Source: Galaxea fascicularis | Lineage: Eukaryota > Cnidaria > Anthozoa > Scleractinia > Euphylliidae | NCBI GenBank assembly: GCA_948470475.1 | Contig: OX419339.1 | Span: 9,073,002-9,137,001 of the forward strand | Length of the DNA stretch: 64,000 nt | Direction: 5' to 3' | In this document: positions 46,901 to 57,977 of the stretch, piece after piece | How positions within the stretch are numbered: the stretch's first letter is position 1 | How the letters are laid out: each line of letters opens with the position of its first letter | The notes under the pieces: model-generated | Seen by the model: the letters and a program-made list of their open reading frames with translations, nothing else | Database searches by the model: none | What the model was told of the DNA's origin: nothing | Program-made: the position numbers and the translations under genes

Positions 46901-49433
46901 ATTTGATTGTAAAACATTGTCCGGTACTTTTTTTCACAGATTTCTGATTCATTTTCGAGAAATAACGTATGCAAAAAGCTGCGTTTTGCCTTGCCGACAC
47001 AAAGAAATCAAGGTCCCATGAAACAGTTCGGCAATTTACATTCGTATGTCATAGTGTTGGTAGCACACAGTGTTGGTGCACTACCTGTCAGTTAGTGGGG
47101 TGGCTTGATCGAGACCCGTGCCGACATTTTTTCTTCTTTTACTTTTTCTTTTCTTACTTTTGATTATAGAAATAAAAAAGGCATTCATGTGCATTTGCAT
47201 GCAGTATTTAAATGATGGGAAAAAAAACCAACTGAATGCACAGTGTTTATTTACATGACGTCATTTTCCCAAACCATCTTCAAACAACTTCTTGTTTAAG
47301 ATTGACCTAATACATGTAATAAAACACTCAGGAATCTAATTTGGTGTTTTTTGGTTGGTTTGCACTTCATTTAAAAAAAAAAAAAAACGAAGCCAAACTT
47401 TCAAAGAATCACTGAATGGGGGCAAGGAATGGGAACAAAAGCCGCATCCAACAAATAACACAATAAAGTAACCCAAAACACAACTTCTTTGTAACCAATC
47501 CGATGTACACCACTGATACCACTTGTGATATTCTGCTCCAGGCTTGTATATTCAGTGTATATTACAGGCTATAGCCCTCAGCTGTGTTTCACCCCTTTCT
47601 GCAAAACATACAAATAAGATATGCAGATTAAATGAGACAAAAAATTGTATATATTATAGGTATATGATAGATATATTTAACAAAAAGGGGTCTGTGGGTA
47701 TGTTCATGTACTTTTGTTTTAAGAACCATGACTTTTCAGTTTATTCACTTCATTTGCAAAGGCTAATTATTTAAGGAAATTTCATCCATCTGCAAAAGAT
47801 TTTTTAATGTCATTGGATCCTCTGCATGAAGCTCTTTCTTAAGTGTATGGTACAAGGAATTTCTTAAGGCAGATTAATACTGTACAATTTTTGCTTACGA
47901 CTGTCGCATGCAACTTCTGTAGCGAGCGCTGCTCGTGTCATCCAAAAAATGGTATACGACACTTGTCATTCAATATTAACTATACCTACGACTGTCATAT
48001 GGTTTTAAAACATGATTCCAAATCTTACGACAAATTTTAGACCACATGCGTCTGTGGTAGAGAAGTTGTAGGAGCATTCATACGGTACAACTTTGTTCTA
48101 CGTTATGTTGCATACACCAAGACACGCACGACAAATCATACCATGTAAATCGGCCCTAACAGTATAATTATTGTTTAGTCCATGTCTTCCTATTTTCCAT
48201 TGTTTTCTCTCTTTTTCTCTGGTAGAGAATATTAAATGGTAGCAAGTACATGTACATGTACATGAATGATGCTGCCATTTCACTACAGACTTGGCTTATG
48301 TTGTTAGGATGTGTGTTTGATGTGTGAATGCACGAGTTGGCCAACTTTTTGGCATCCACCAATATGAGTAGGCCATTAGTTGTTGGTTGTGTGAAGGTAC
48401 CTATACAGTTTTGTAGAAAGGCTTGTATGTGCAGCAATCACTCGTTGCTGCATACTCTTTCTTAATCTCATAACTCTTCTTTGTTTTTCAGTTGTCTGAG
48501 TCTCAGCTGGTGAGTCTTCTTCAGGATGTGAGTGAAAAGACCCAAAAGAAAACAACAGTAAAGGTAAAAATTCAGAAGACTGGGTTAGCAATGTCGTTGT
48601 ACATGTTTGATCTTGAATTTGTACAAAACTGAGTACCGAGCTCCTTGTTCACTATTTCCAGGATACCTTTAGCTACATGACTTGTACACTAAGACATTTT
48701 GGCAGTCTGATGGCCTTGACAGTTTTAGGGCTTTTTTCTATCCTTTTAGTTTAGGTTCAAGGGATAAGGGGGAAGGGGGGGTGGAACTACAGCCTTGTCC
48801 ACAAATAAAAAGTTACCTACAGTACATGTAATTATGCAGTGTTTTCAAGTGGTATAGCGTGGAATATTCTACAAGGCTCTTGTACAGTATTTTCCTGCTA
48901 TACATCATTGTACATCATAAGAGCCTTAAAGACACTGTTACACTGTGCAATATTCAGTAGTTTTGTTAATTGAAGGAAATAATAGTAGGGTATAGAATTC
49001 GTAATACGTGGGTACCCCTGAGATTTCTTTGGTTTGCCCTTTGCAATACTTTGACGGCAAAGGTGGGTACTGGGTGATGGCAACCAAATCTCAGCTTCTA
49101 AACAACCCTGAGTATTTCTTGCAACTTCTCTCAGAAATGCTGAATCTGCTGCATTGCAGTTGCCTGAAAACTAGGCAATTGTGAATAACAGCTCCCCTTT
49201 ACTGACTGTCAGTCGACTGTTGGCCAAACGGCTGGCTCTCAAATCTGAAAAGAGACTCGAGAAAAAGGGTACGGATTTAACAGACCCAATTCTGAAAACA
49301 GGTATTGAAGTACAACATTCACTTAGTATATGTAATCGCATGGGCCCGAGGGCAATTAAGGATTAATTTCACGCGTATTTTCAAAGTTTTCCCAAAATTA
49401 CCCGAGTCGCGAAGCGACGAGGGTAATTTGGGC

Positions 49434-49473
<40 letters not shown>

Positions 49474-50195
49474 CGAGGGCACTTGCGATTACTTGCTTAT
49501 CACATAAACTGGGCAAAATGTTGTACAAAGAACAACTTTCAAGGTCTTGCCGTCGCGTAAACAGGTTTGCCGGTTGTCATTATTTAAGAACGCCTACTAT
49601 AATAGTAAGCAAAACACAGCAACTTGGTTCAATTCACTCAGAGTAATTTCTTTACAAAGAAAACTTTAAGCAATCTAATTTTATTCACCTGTTTTGCGAA
49701 GCTTGCAATTGCGTGAAACTACTTCATCGATCGATGAAAGACGTAAACAAGTGTCCAAACGAGCTCTAATAACTTCTTGAATCCAAAACTGTCCTTTCCA
49801 CTGTGAAAACTTCACGTACCAACACAATTTATGCTGTTTTTACGGCGATAAGGTGAGCTGTAATACTAATAAGGCGACCCGAAGCAAACTTGACGAAGAA
49901 ATTAGTTTTCAGTTTGGCGGCCATGAAGTTCTGTAATTCTATGCAGTTCGTGCAACACCAGCCGTTCCCACTGAAACTTTTTTCAGGCTGCGAATCAATT
50001 CATTTTTAGTCGGAAAAATCATTTTGCTTTTCCACCAAAAGACTGCGCTTTTTTGTATGTCGATTCTCTTTCACGTTAAGATGAAATAACCGTGTTTCAA
50101 ACTCAGAAGCGATGCGTTTCTGAAATTCCTTTTCAAAATCCGTTTGAAGCGGGAAACCAACTTAATGCAGGCGTGCTCAGCCAATCAGCATCAAG

Positions 50196-50244
<49 letters not shown>

Positions 50245-50540
50245 TGCCCTCTGTCTCAGCCAATCAGCATTCAGTAATTTTGCCCCGTATGTGATAAGGT
50301 CTGAAATAGATTCTTGGTCAGAAGATTTGTGTGACACTAACATCACCAGAAATTGCTAGGGGAATCCCCCTCCCAGTTCAAGTTTCCAAATCAGACCTAG
50401 GCCAGCATTAATGTGTATAGCAAATTATAAGAGTTTGGATTCAAATTATAAGAGTGTGGTTACTGTATACTGTATAAGAGTGTGGTTACTGTACCTGAAG
50501 TAAATGTTAATGCAGGCGTGCTCAGCCAATCAGCATCAAG

Positions 50541-50589
<49 letters not shown>

Positions 50590-50874
50590 TGCCCTCTGTC
50601 TCAGCCAATCAGCATTCAGTAATTTTGCCCCGTATGTGATAAGGTCTGAAATAGATTCTTGGTCAGAAGATTTGTGTGACACTAACATCACCAGAAATTG
50701 CTAGGGGAATCCCCCTCCCAGTTCAAGTTTCCAAATCAGACCTAGGCCAGCATTAATGTGTATAGCAAATTATAAGAGTGTGGTTACTGTACCTGAAGTA
50801 AATGTGTTTTTACCCTTATCTTAATTTAGTTCAACAGGAAACGCATTGATGATTCAGATGATGATGATGACTAG
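42700..50874 (+). CDS. PDCD5: Programmed cell death protein 5
   Basis: Six exons fit GT/AG sites and keep frame: 42700-42765, 42973-43019, 44668-44729, 46570-46661, 48492-48563 and 50830-50874, encoding 127 aa (the human protein is 125). The exons encode in order MAEDELAAIRAKRLEELQ; a Gln-rich segment; ETEMRNSLLSQILEQGARAR; NSIALVKPEKAKM..IQMARTGQI; LSESQLVSLLQDVSEKTQKK; and FNRKRIDDSDDDDD. This is the complete PDCD5 family layout: N-terminal helix, compact triple-helix core and acidic C-terminal tail. The family is reported to translocate to the nucleus in apoptosis, interact with TIP60, and bind the CCT chaperonin in tubulin folding. The start ATGGCGG is in good context. Introns 2 to 5 are each over 1.6 kb and at least introns 2 and 5 carry repeats. 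No coding disruption is seen. Confidence 0.95.
43206..44180 (+). mobile_element. tRNA-derived SINE in PDCD5 intron 2, split by another insertion
   Basis: The head contains a Pol III A box (TTAGCTCAGTTGGTAGA, 43218-43234). The B box GGTTCTAACCC lies at 43934-43944. They are separated by about 700 bases because a 665-bp element sits between them. The body follows (AATGACATCTGCAAATGGTTAG at about 44001-44022) and the copy ends in an AAAATAAAATAA tail near 44168-44179. Without the insertion the SINE is about 310 bp. Only the element's structure is seen; the family name is not asserted. Confidence 0.7.
43229..43905. mobile_element. DNA transposon nested in the SINE (6-bp duplication)
   Basis: The insert 43235-43899 is flanked by GGTAGA on both sides (43229-43234, 43900-43905), a duplicated piece of the SINE A-box region. 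Ends are imperfect inverted repeats: CATGGTTCGCACGGG at left and CATGGTTCATACAGG reading from the right. The interior is built of subterminal direct repeats: TCCTTGAAAAC units at 43259-43325 and four copies of AGTCCTGGAA-type units at about 43817-43865. It is non-coding. Confidence 0.7.
45701..45715. repeat. Poly(G) tract after a GC-rich repeat-like segment
   Basis: Fifteen consecutive G follow an unusually GC-rich, non-coding segment (about 45480-45700) inside PDCD5 intron 3. The segment looks like an inserted element but its family was not recognised. Confidence 0.5.
49332..49492. repeat. 160-bp near-perfect hairpin in PDCD5 intron 5
   Basis: The left arm starts GTAATCGCATGGGCCCGAGG and the right arm is its mirror, ending CGATTAC. 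The centre is GTCGC-GAA-GCGAC (49406-49418). The ~80-nt arms differ at only about eight to ten positions. It is non-coding and probably a MITE. Confidence 0.75.
50162..50805 (+). repeat. Tandem duplication in PDCD5 intron 5
   Basis: The segment starting TTAATGCAGGCGTGCTCAGC at 50162 recurs at 50507, a period of 345 bases. The shared ~267 bases, through TATAGCAAATTATAAGAGT, appear identical. The copies differ only at the end, where copy 1 has extra TTATAAGAGT/TGTGGTTACTG sub-repeats. It ends about 25 bases before exon 6. Confidence 0.85.
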
Positions 50875-52838
50875 AAACCTATAAATTATTTCCTCTTTCA
50901 AAGGTTAGTATTACTATTTTTTATGTTCCACTTTTCTTGTACCAAACTTTGAAATGGCTCCAAATAATGAGTCTGAAGTGTCTATAGGGCCTGTGAGGTT
51001 TTTATGGTTTTGGTACATTGTATCTCTATAAAGTGTAAATAATTGTCCAGTGTTCTTGTCAAAAGGATTTGAAGCAGAAGGAGAATCTACAGTGTAAGAA
51101 AGTAGACGGCACTGGGGGAAGCAACACCATTTTTTCCCCTACATTTTTCTCATTCTACAGGCGAATTGTAGGCGGTGAAACCATGAAAGTAGTTGGCAAT
51201 ATCGCTGGTCATTGTCACTTTTTGACAACCCTGAATGTGCCAAGATAATTAATTTTTCGATGCTGGCACTTTTTCATCCTAAAATCGAGCTTCAAATTTA
51301 TAGACACTTTAAGAGAGCAACATTATTCATTTATTTTAATACAGTCACCAGAATTTTTCACTAATTGTATTGTTTTTTCTTGTGACCCAAAACTCTGAAT
51401 CTTAAGCACAATAAGCAAATGAGCAAGTATCCTCTGAAATCACCACTTCAGATGTCTACAGTTTGCTATTGTGTCATGCAAGGTTCTTTCACCCTTTAAA
51501 CTCTCTGATCAAAGTTTTAATTCTCATTCGTTGCCCCTGCACATTTCCTATAAAAGTAGTAGGGAGAAATAGGTTAAAATATCAAGCAAATTCATCTTGC
51601 ATGATCCAGTCCTTAATTCTCATGACCACTCTGTTTTATAAAGGGTTGATATTACAGGGAGATATTTGATACTGATCACTCTTAGGGTTTAAAGTTGCTT
51701 AAGTGACAATCATTATAGAAGGGCTGAAGTGTCAAATACTTAACTGTGAGAAAACAACCTTGGAAAGTGATGAGGCCCTGATACAATCTGCAAGCTGGTC
51801 ACAACAAACTCTTTTTCTTCTGCTTAGATATCTACATAATCCTCAGAGTTTGTCACATCAGAGCTAATGTACTGCAAACACTGTTCACTGAAGCAATCTC
51901 GCCCTGGCTGGAAAGGGAGCAAATGGTATTGCATAAAGCAACTTTCTCAAACAAAGGAAAGTTTGTTTGTTTTAAACCGAGATGAACAGATTCCAAAGCT
52001 GACATGCGTCTAAGTCAAGCATGTGTGTGTGACTGTATGTGTGTGAGAGAGCTCAGTCTAATAGGATTCTGAATTTAATAGCTTTGTATACAACTGTTCC
52101 AGAGATAATTTCCAACTTGGCCTATTAATTTTCACAGCAAGTGTGTCAGTAGTTTCATGTAGTACATGTGGGTAAGCCTCCAAATGCGAAGTTATTCTCT
52201 TTTATGATGGTCATTTCGTATTGTCTTTTAAACTACCAGTTTAGCGAATCCTCTTTAATATGCAACTTCCGGCAAAGTTGTAGCATCCAGCATGGTACCC
52301 AGAAAGATTGCATCTTTCTGCAGGGAGTAAGCATAATTCCCGGGCATAATTATGGGCCACAAGTATATGGGGAGTTGGTGTGAATAAATAAAATGTAATT
52401 AAAAACTGAGCTCTGTACGAGTAAATCTTCAAACTAAGACAAGGAGAATTTTGTAAACGTTAAAAGTATTGTTGTTTAGTAGTATTGCGCGATTAATCGA
52501 GGCGTTTTACTTTCGAAAGTGTAAGCCCAAACTTAATTCCCTTCAAGAATACATCGAACTCTGAGACCTTTTATTTTGAACTGCTTACTTGTATATTTCC
52601 ACTCATATTTACGTTGTGTTGGTTCTCTACTCTGCTCCGAGATCCGAGAGGTTTTTCTCCGGGTACTCCGGTTTACCCCTCTCTGCAAAAACCAACATTT
52701 GATTTGATTTAGGTCATTTGAGAATGTAAAGAATTAAGAATTGTAAAGATTTCGAACGGTAAAGCTTATTATTGTAAGGTGCATTTGATCATATTCACAT
52801 GCTAATTTCGTCTAATAAGTCATAAATTATTATTGTTA

Positions 52839-52869
<31 letters not shown>

Positions 52870-55091
52870 TATCATTACTATATTTACACTCATTGCCCTT
52901 ATTACATATTCCATTTGTTTGGGTCGCCTTCACCGTCTTCTATATCGCGCGCAATCGAATATTTTCTTTACCTTCTCTGATGATGCCGTAGAGCGGCGAA
53001 AGCTTGGAATTAAAAGTAACAGCAGCTCAAGGCCTTAATCGACTTATCTATCCATAGGAGAATTCTGTTTATCCCAGGAATAACTCTTTGCATTTGAAAT
53101 TGATAGGGATTAATCTGAGTCTTAAAACGTAGCGTCTATTTTCTGAACTCACAGGTTCTTTAGGTGAAGCTTTGTTTCAGCTGTGTTGCGTTGTGCGCGA
53201 CTAAGTAAGTCCCAAGCAGTTAATAACAAACAAAGACAGAAATTTGAGCACCATGAAACCTTGGCCGTCAAATTGTAGTATGCTGTAAGAAGCCAATTGC
53301 TACTTTGGCTGCTGCACACCGATTCTCTGTAAATACATATAACTTTATCTGCCTTTATTATCCTTCCTTCTTTCATGTATTTTCTTCTTTATTGCAATTA
53401 TCTGAACGGTGTGAATCCGAGAAGACTAAACAAACTCGGCAACGACATCCGAGGCTTTTCTTTCGTTTTACAGTTTGGTGTGAATGAGGAAAATAAGTCC
53501 TGATAAGTAGACAAGGACTCCATGTAGCTACTGCTTAAGCAGTATGTAAATGCTCAATAACCAGCCTTTATTCGATGTGCTGTGAGTTAGGCAAGCCATA
53601 CAAGCTGTTTGTAGCCCATTCTCGTCCCCAGAGGCCGCGACTCTTTAGCTCAGCACCGGGAAAAACGTTATTCTTGGAGCAGACCGAAAGAATCGCGGCC
53701 TCTGGGGACGAGTAACCTAGTGTTTTCTAATCAGAAGTGTTCAAAAGTATAACAGTATAACAGTCATCTGATCTCGCCTACAATTTTTATTTCAAGGGCC
53801 AAAGAAGCCGAACGGATTCGCCGAACGACGGCATTTTGGATCGAAAAAATTCACTTTCGAGTAGTAGCCACAAAAACAGAAAAGTCTAGAGCATAAGAGT
53901 CACATTAATAGCGAAGCGCACGGAGTCTAAAAATAGAATGCAAATCACTGAATTCCCCGCGAGACTCAGTCAACATAAGCGTGTTCTTAGGGAAATACAG
54001 GGAATGTAGGCGAAGTTTTCGTTTCACAAGTGTTTTAGAACACCGGCTTTTGCCCTTAAAGAAATCTTCAAAATCAAGCACCATTCCAGTTTGTTTGTCT
54101 GAGTCTTGTCTGAGTCATGACGTCACTCGCGCGCTTCGCTATTATGTACCTTTACATAATAAGCTCTATCATGCATGCATTTTGATTGGTTCTTACTTAT
54201 GATCCATTAGAGGACAGACGTACAAGCAACGAGTTCAATAATTTCGGTGCAGCAAACGAAAAGTGTCAGGGCAGAGTATTGAACGTGACACTGATATAGG
54301 AGGTGTGGTGTTTAATCCGCCAAACGCATCAAACTTACAAGATATATGCGGAAATGTCTTGACAGGTCTGGGTGTGGTGTTAATAGTATCCGTTTATTCT
54401 TGGAATGTTATGGTTATGAAGTCATCGATCTAAAATACGCTTGTACAACTCTGCCGAGTCCACATTTTCGAAGTTACATACAGCCTCCGTCACTGGCGTC
54501 CATTCACTGTGATACATGAACACCTTCATTAATTTGCTAGATTGATAGGAGTATATATAAGGTTTCTTACACAGAATAGGTCGTGGCCATTAAAAACACG
54601 AACTAATCTACATACTCCATAAGCAACTTGATAAGAATCACGAAAATACCAATTTCTTTTATGAGCAAGTCAAAAAGAGAAATGCTTAGTATTTGGAGCC
54701 AAAGCACACTAATTATAATAAAAGGTGCTAGGAGCAAGGAAACCTGAAACTCAAGGGAACAAAATCTGTGTCTTTGTGAACATTTAGATTAAATGCGGTT
54801 TGTTTTACAATTGATAAAATGTCTAATGTCCTTGTTGTCTTGAACGCACGTCAGGGGTCATCGATAAGGCTTTCAACTGCACAATAAAACCAGCAGAGAG
54901 CCAACCGTTCCACTCTATTGCTTTGGAAAACTTAACTTCAAAGATTCAAAATAGATTGAGGGCAGTCAAGTTTACCAGGTTATCTCAGTTACAGTACTTA
55001 AGGTCCGTTTAAACGATTTCACCATTCATTAAATATGTTGTTGAATGAAATATAAAACTGCCTTAAACGGGCCTTTACACGAGCAAAGCAC
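50875..55091. other. 3' flank of PDCD5 and repeat-bearing intergenic DNA
   Basis: No second gene was recognised. It holds an (ATT)n microsatellite at 52829-52880, the hairpin element at 53621-53712, and a dispersed repeat (about 53430-53500 and 53877-53910) with a paralogue at 62.35-62.63 kb. There is also a small imperfect inverted repeat at about 54998-55078 (TAAGGTCCGTTTAA / TTAAACGGGCCTTTA). Confidence 0.45.
53621..53712. mobile_element. 92-bp hairpin MITE
   Basis: The left end CTCGTCCCCAGAGGCCGCGA and the right end form a perfect 20-bp inverted repeat. After one mismatch it extends by TCTTT. No clear target duplication was seen. It sits inside a longer dispersed repeat. Confidence 0.65.
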
Positions 55092-55217
55092 ATTGAGTAA
55101 TCATTGATCAATGATGGTTAATTAACTAGTGATAGAGATATCGAATTTCCTTTATAATCTAGTGCGTGGCATAGCGTCTCATCTTTTGTCAGATCCGGAG
55201 ACGAGGCGTAATCTCTT
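55092..55217 (+). repeat. A1 terminal repeat
   Basis: 126 bp identical to A2. Eight bases in lies a perfect 16-bp palindrome ATCATTGATCAATGAT (55100-55115), followed by GTTAATTAAC (55117-55126). Such dyads near the ends are candidate recombinase binding sites. Confidence 0.9.
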
Positions 55218-55256
55218 ATTCCTTCACGTTCTTTTCTCCAAACTCCTTCGTTCCTA

Positions 55257-56222
55257 ATGGCACTCTCCGCAGGCGCACGTCCAAAACGCCGCTCCAAGAA
55301 GGTGTCTGATCCAGACTTCGTGTACGATTTTCCAACGGACTCGCTGTTTCATGACGCTCTCATTCCGGAACAGGGCAATCCCGTTGACCCCGTTCTCTTC
55401 GAACAGTCTACCAAGTCAGAAGCTAGATCGTCTAAATCAAAAATCAGACCAGTTACAGTACCTGGAGCTTCTTCACCGCCATTCGTTCCTGACGCCGATA
55501 CCAATCCTTCTCTTTCATTCGACCAACAGCTTCAGTTGATCAAACTACAAAAGGAAAAGTTGGAGCTGGAGGTGAAAGTACTTGCCATGAGCCGCCAGGA
55601 ACGCCCCCTCGAAAATTCGTTCGCAGATCTTTCCACGCAAGACGCCAGAGACGCTATTGCGCCAAGACGCACCAAGCGCAACATCGACTGGCCACAGGAT
55701 TTTGTTCCGTCCATTCAAGGTGAATATGATAAGTTAGAACTGCCCGAGTTTGTTTCGGGTTTCTTGATTATGATCAAAACCTATGATTCTTCGCTAAAGG
55801 ATGCCATGTTAGCTCATCTCGAGTTGCTTCTCACTAAAGCAATTAGTTATTCGTGGATTAGCGTTCGTGGTTTTCATAAATTTATCGCCAAACAGGTCGA
55901 ACAGCGCCGTTTGGAATGGCAGGATTTTAAGTCTATCCAAGATCAAGCCACAACCTTTTTTCGCCATTCAGATTTACGAAATACACGACAGCGAATTGAC
56001 AACCCGCGTCAACCCACTAACAACGCATCCTCGGGTGATCGTCAACAGGCGGTCCCACCGACAGTTAAAAAAGCTTGTAAAACCTGGAATTACACTGGCT
56101 CTTGTGATTGCGATCCGCAAGATGAAGTTAATTACAAAGAACATCACCGCTGTCGAGTGTGCAAGGCGGATCACCCGATGCTTCATTGCTCAAAACGTCG
56201 CACACCAATCCCACCCCAATGA
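55257..56222 (+). CDS. ORF1 (Gag-like) of the tyrosine-recombinase element
   Basis: 321 aa starting at ATG 40 bases after A1. The N-terminus is basic (PKRRSKK), a charged helical segment lies at about 88-112, and there is a C-terminal cysteine/histidine cluster (C-x9-C-D-C .. C-x2-C-x4-H-x4-C) typical of DIRS-group ORF1 proteins and presumably RNA binding. It ends in TGA at 56220-56222 and the same frame stays open downstream into the reverse transcriptase. It is not homologous by eye to the gypsy Gag. Confidence 0.8.
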   Translation: MALSAGARPKRRSKKVSDPDFVYDFPTDSLFHDALIPEQGNPVDPVLFEQSTKSEARSSKSKIRPVTVPGASSPPFVPDADTNPSLSFDQQLQLIKLQKEKLELEVKVLAMSRQERPLENSFADLSTQDARDAIAPRRTKRNIDWPQDFVPSIQGEYDKLELPEFVSGFLIMIKTYDSSLKDAMLAHLELLLTKAISYSWISVRGFHKFIAKQVEQRRLEWQDFKSIQDQATTFFRHSDLRNTRQRIDNPRQPTNNASSGDRQQAVPPTVKKACKTWNYTGSCDCDPQDEVNYKEHHRCRVCKADHPMLHCSKRRTPIPPQ

Positions 56223-56228
56223 CAACTA
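56220..56228 (+). promoter_or_regulatory. Candidate stop-codon readthrough site (TGA CAA CTA)
   Basis: The ORF1 stop TGA is followed directly by CAACTA, which matches the CAR-YYA context known to drive readthrough of viral stop codons. The downstream frame (56223-57977) is open and in the same phase. It contains no ATG until about 56682, already inside the RT core. Readthrough would yield a Gag-RT fusion. Confidence 0.5.
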
Positions 56229-57977
56229 GGCCGAGTAATTCCAGACGAAATTTCCTCAGCGACCTCTTTGACCCGGAACGGAAACGGACATGAAAATTTT
56301 AAAAATTCAGCTGTGGTTCGACATTTCATTGCTTCTCGTCTCCAGCAGCCAAATGCCTTCGGTGCCAAGGTTTTGGTTCCTACTTCGCTCTTGCTTTCGA
56401 ACTGGAGAACACTGCTTTCCAATTATCATGATAACATTGTGACCGATTTTCTTTCGTACGGTTGGCCTGTTAATTATACAGCACACACTCCTCCTGTTTC
56501 ATCATTGCATAATCATCCATCTGCTACGAACTTTGATTCGCACGTGCAAACCTATCTTGACACTGAATTATCTTGGAATGCTATAGCCGGACCCTTTGAT
56601 CATCCTCCATTTGCAGACGATTTCGTATCCTCGCCTCTTCAAACAGTGCCCAAACGTGGTACCTCGACGCGGCGCGTAGTTATGGACTTGAGTTTCCCTC
56701 ACGGCTCCTCAGTCAACGATGGCATTTCTCAAGACACCTATTTGGGCGAGCATTTTAAGCTACGTTTGCCTGGCATTGATCGCCTCGTTGAATTCATTCT
56801 CGAGAAAGGTCGTAACTGTCTCATTTTCAAGAAGGACTTGCGTCGGGCTTATCGACAGTTTCCTATAGACCCCAAGGACTATAATTTACTGGGCTTTTGT
56901 TATAAGGGTAAATTTTATTTTGACACTCGTTGTCCTTTCGGTTTGCGTTCGTCAGCTATGATTTGCCAACGCACGACAAAGGCGGTCGTCCATATCTTCA
57001 CTGAGCAGGGGTTTTTAGCAGACGTTTATCTTGACGACTTTTACGGCGCGGAATATCCATCTCTTGCAGCCCAGGCCTTTTCCTGTCTCGGTCAGCTATT
57101 CCAACATCTCGGCTTAGATTCTTCTACTGAGAAGGACTCGCCTCCTTCAACGTCCATGATTTGTCTCGGTATTCTTGTTGACACTGCAGCGTTCACCCTC
57201 GAGGTTCCTCCTTCACGTCTTGACGATTTACAGGCCGAACTCAAACTTTGGCAATCCTATACCTGTTTTACAAAGAAACAACTTCAGTCCCTTCTAGGGA
57301 AGCTCTCTTTTGTTACCGCTTGCGTTAAGCCCGGTAGAATCTTCATGGCTCGACTCTTAAATAGTCTTCGTGAGTGCACACAGCCAGCCCATCACCGATA
57401 CCCCATTTCTGCTTCTATGCTCTCAGATATTCAGTGGTGGCTCGATTTTCTTCCCCGGTTTAATCGCGTATCGCTCATCAAGCCTTCCTCCTGGGACTTT
57501 GAGAGCCTTAACTTCTCGACTGACGCCTGCCTTTCTGGAGGTGGCGCTACTTGTCTAACGGCGTGCATTAGCTTTGTTTTTCCTGATTGTATTTCTCCTG
57601 ACAATCTTCATATCAACGCGCTGGAACTTTTCACGATCATTGTTTCACTCAAGCACTGGGCTCCTCAGTTACGCGGACGCAAATTCATCATTGCCTGTGA
57701 TAACTCCGCTGCGGTGACCGTTATCAATTCTACAAGATCCAAGGACCCTTTCATGCAGCGCTGTCTGCGACAACTTTGGTTCACCGCTGCTCTTTTCGAT
57801 TTTGAAGTTCGAGCATTACATGTTCCTGGAAAACACAATCAATTCGCGGACTGTCTCAGCCGTTGGTATTCAGATGCTTCAGCTCGCGATACTTATTATC
57901 GTCTGTGCAGTGACTTTGATCAGATTTTTCATTTTCAAGATATTGACTCTGCTTGTTTTTCTTTCGACGTTGCGTGA
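56223..57977 (+). CDS. Reverse transcriptase-RNase H of the tyrosine-recombinase element
   Basis: A 584-codon open stretch in phase with ORF1. RT motifs: RRVVMDLSFP, KKDLRRAYRQFPIDPKDY, CPFGLRSS and the catalytic DVYLDDFYG (around 57040). RNase H motifs: NFSTDACLSGGGAT, INALELFTII, IIACDNSAA and HVPGKHNQFADCLSR, supplying the acidic residues. The gene converts element RNA to DNA. It lacks its own upstream ATG, so it is probably made as a fusion with ORF1. It ends at TGA 57975-57977, again followed by CAA, and again the frame stays open into the recombinase. Confidence 0.88.
   Translation, partial: QLGRVIPDEISSATSLTRNGNGHENFKNSAVVRHFIASRLQQPNAFGAKVLVPTSLLLSNWRTLLSNYHDNIVTDFLSYGWPVNYTAHTPPVSSLHNHPSATNFDSHVQTYLDTELSWNAIAGPFDHPPFADDFVSSPLQTVPKRGTSTRRVVMDLSFPHGSSVNDGISQDTYLGEHFKLRLPGIDRLVEFILEKGRNCLIFKKDLRRAYRQFPIDPKDYNLLGFCYKGKFYFDTRCPFGLRSSAMICQRTTKAVVHIFTEQGFLADVYLDDFYGAEYPSLAAQAFSCLGQLFQHLGLDSSTEKDSPPSTSMICLGILVDTAAFTLEVPPSRLDDLQAELKLWQSYTCFTKKQLQSLLGKLSFVTACVKPGRIFMARLLNSLRECTQPAHHRYPISASMLSDIQWWLDFLPRFNRVSLIKPSSWDFESLNFSTDACLSGGGATCLTACISFVFPDCISPDNLHINALELFTIIVSLKHWAPQLRGRKFIIACDNSAAVTVINSTRSKDPFMQRCLRQLWFTAALFDFEVRALHVPGKHNQFADCLSRWYSDASARDTYYRLCSDFDQIFHFQDIDSACFSFDVA

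Noticed and set aside
50162..50805. CRISPR-like repeated units
   Set aside because: Only two long tandem copies, no short repeat-spacer pattern, and a eukaryotic intron context.
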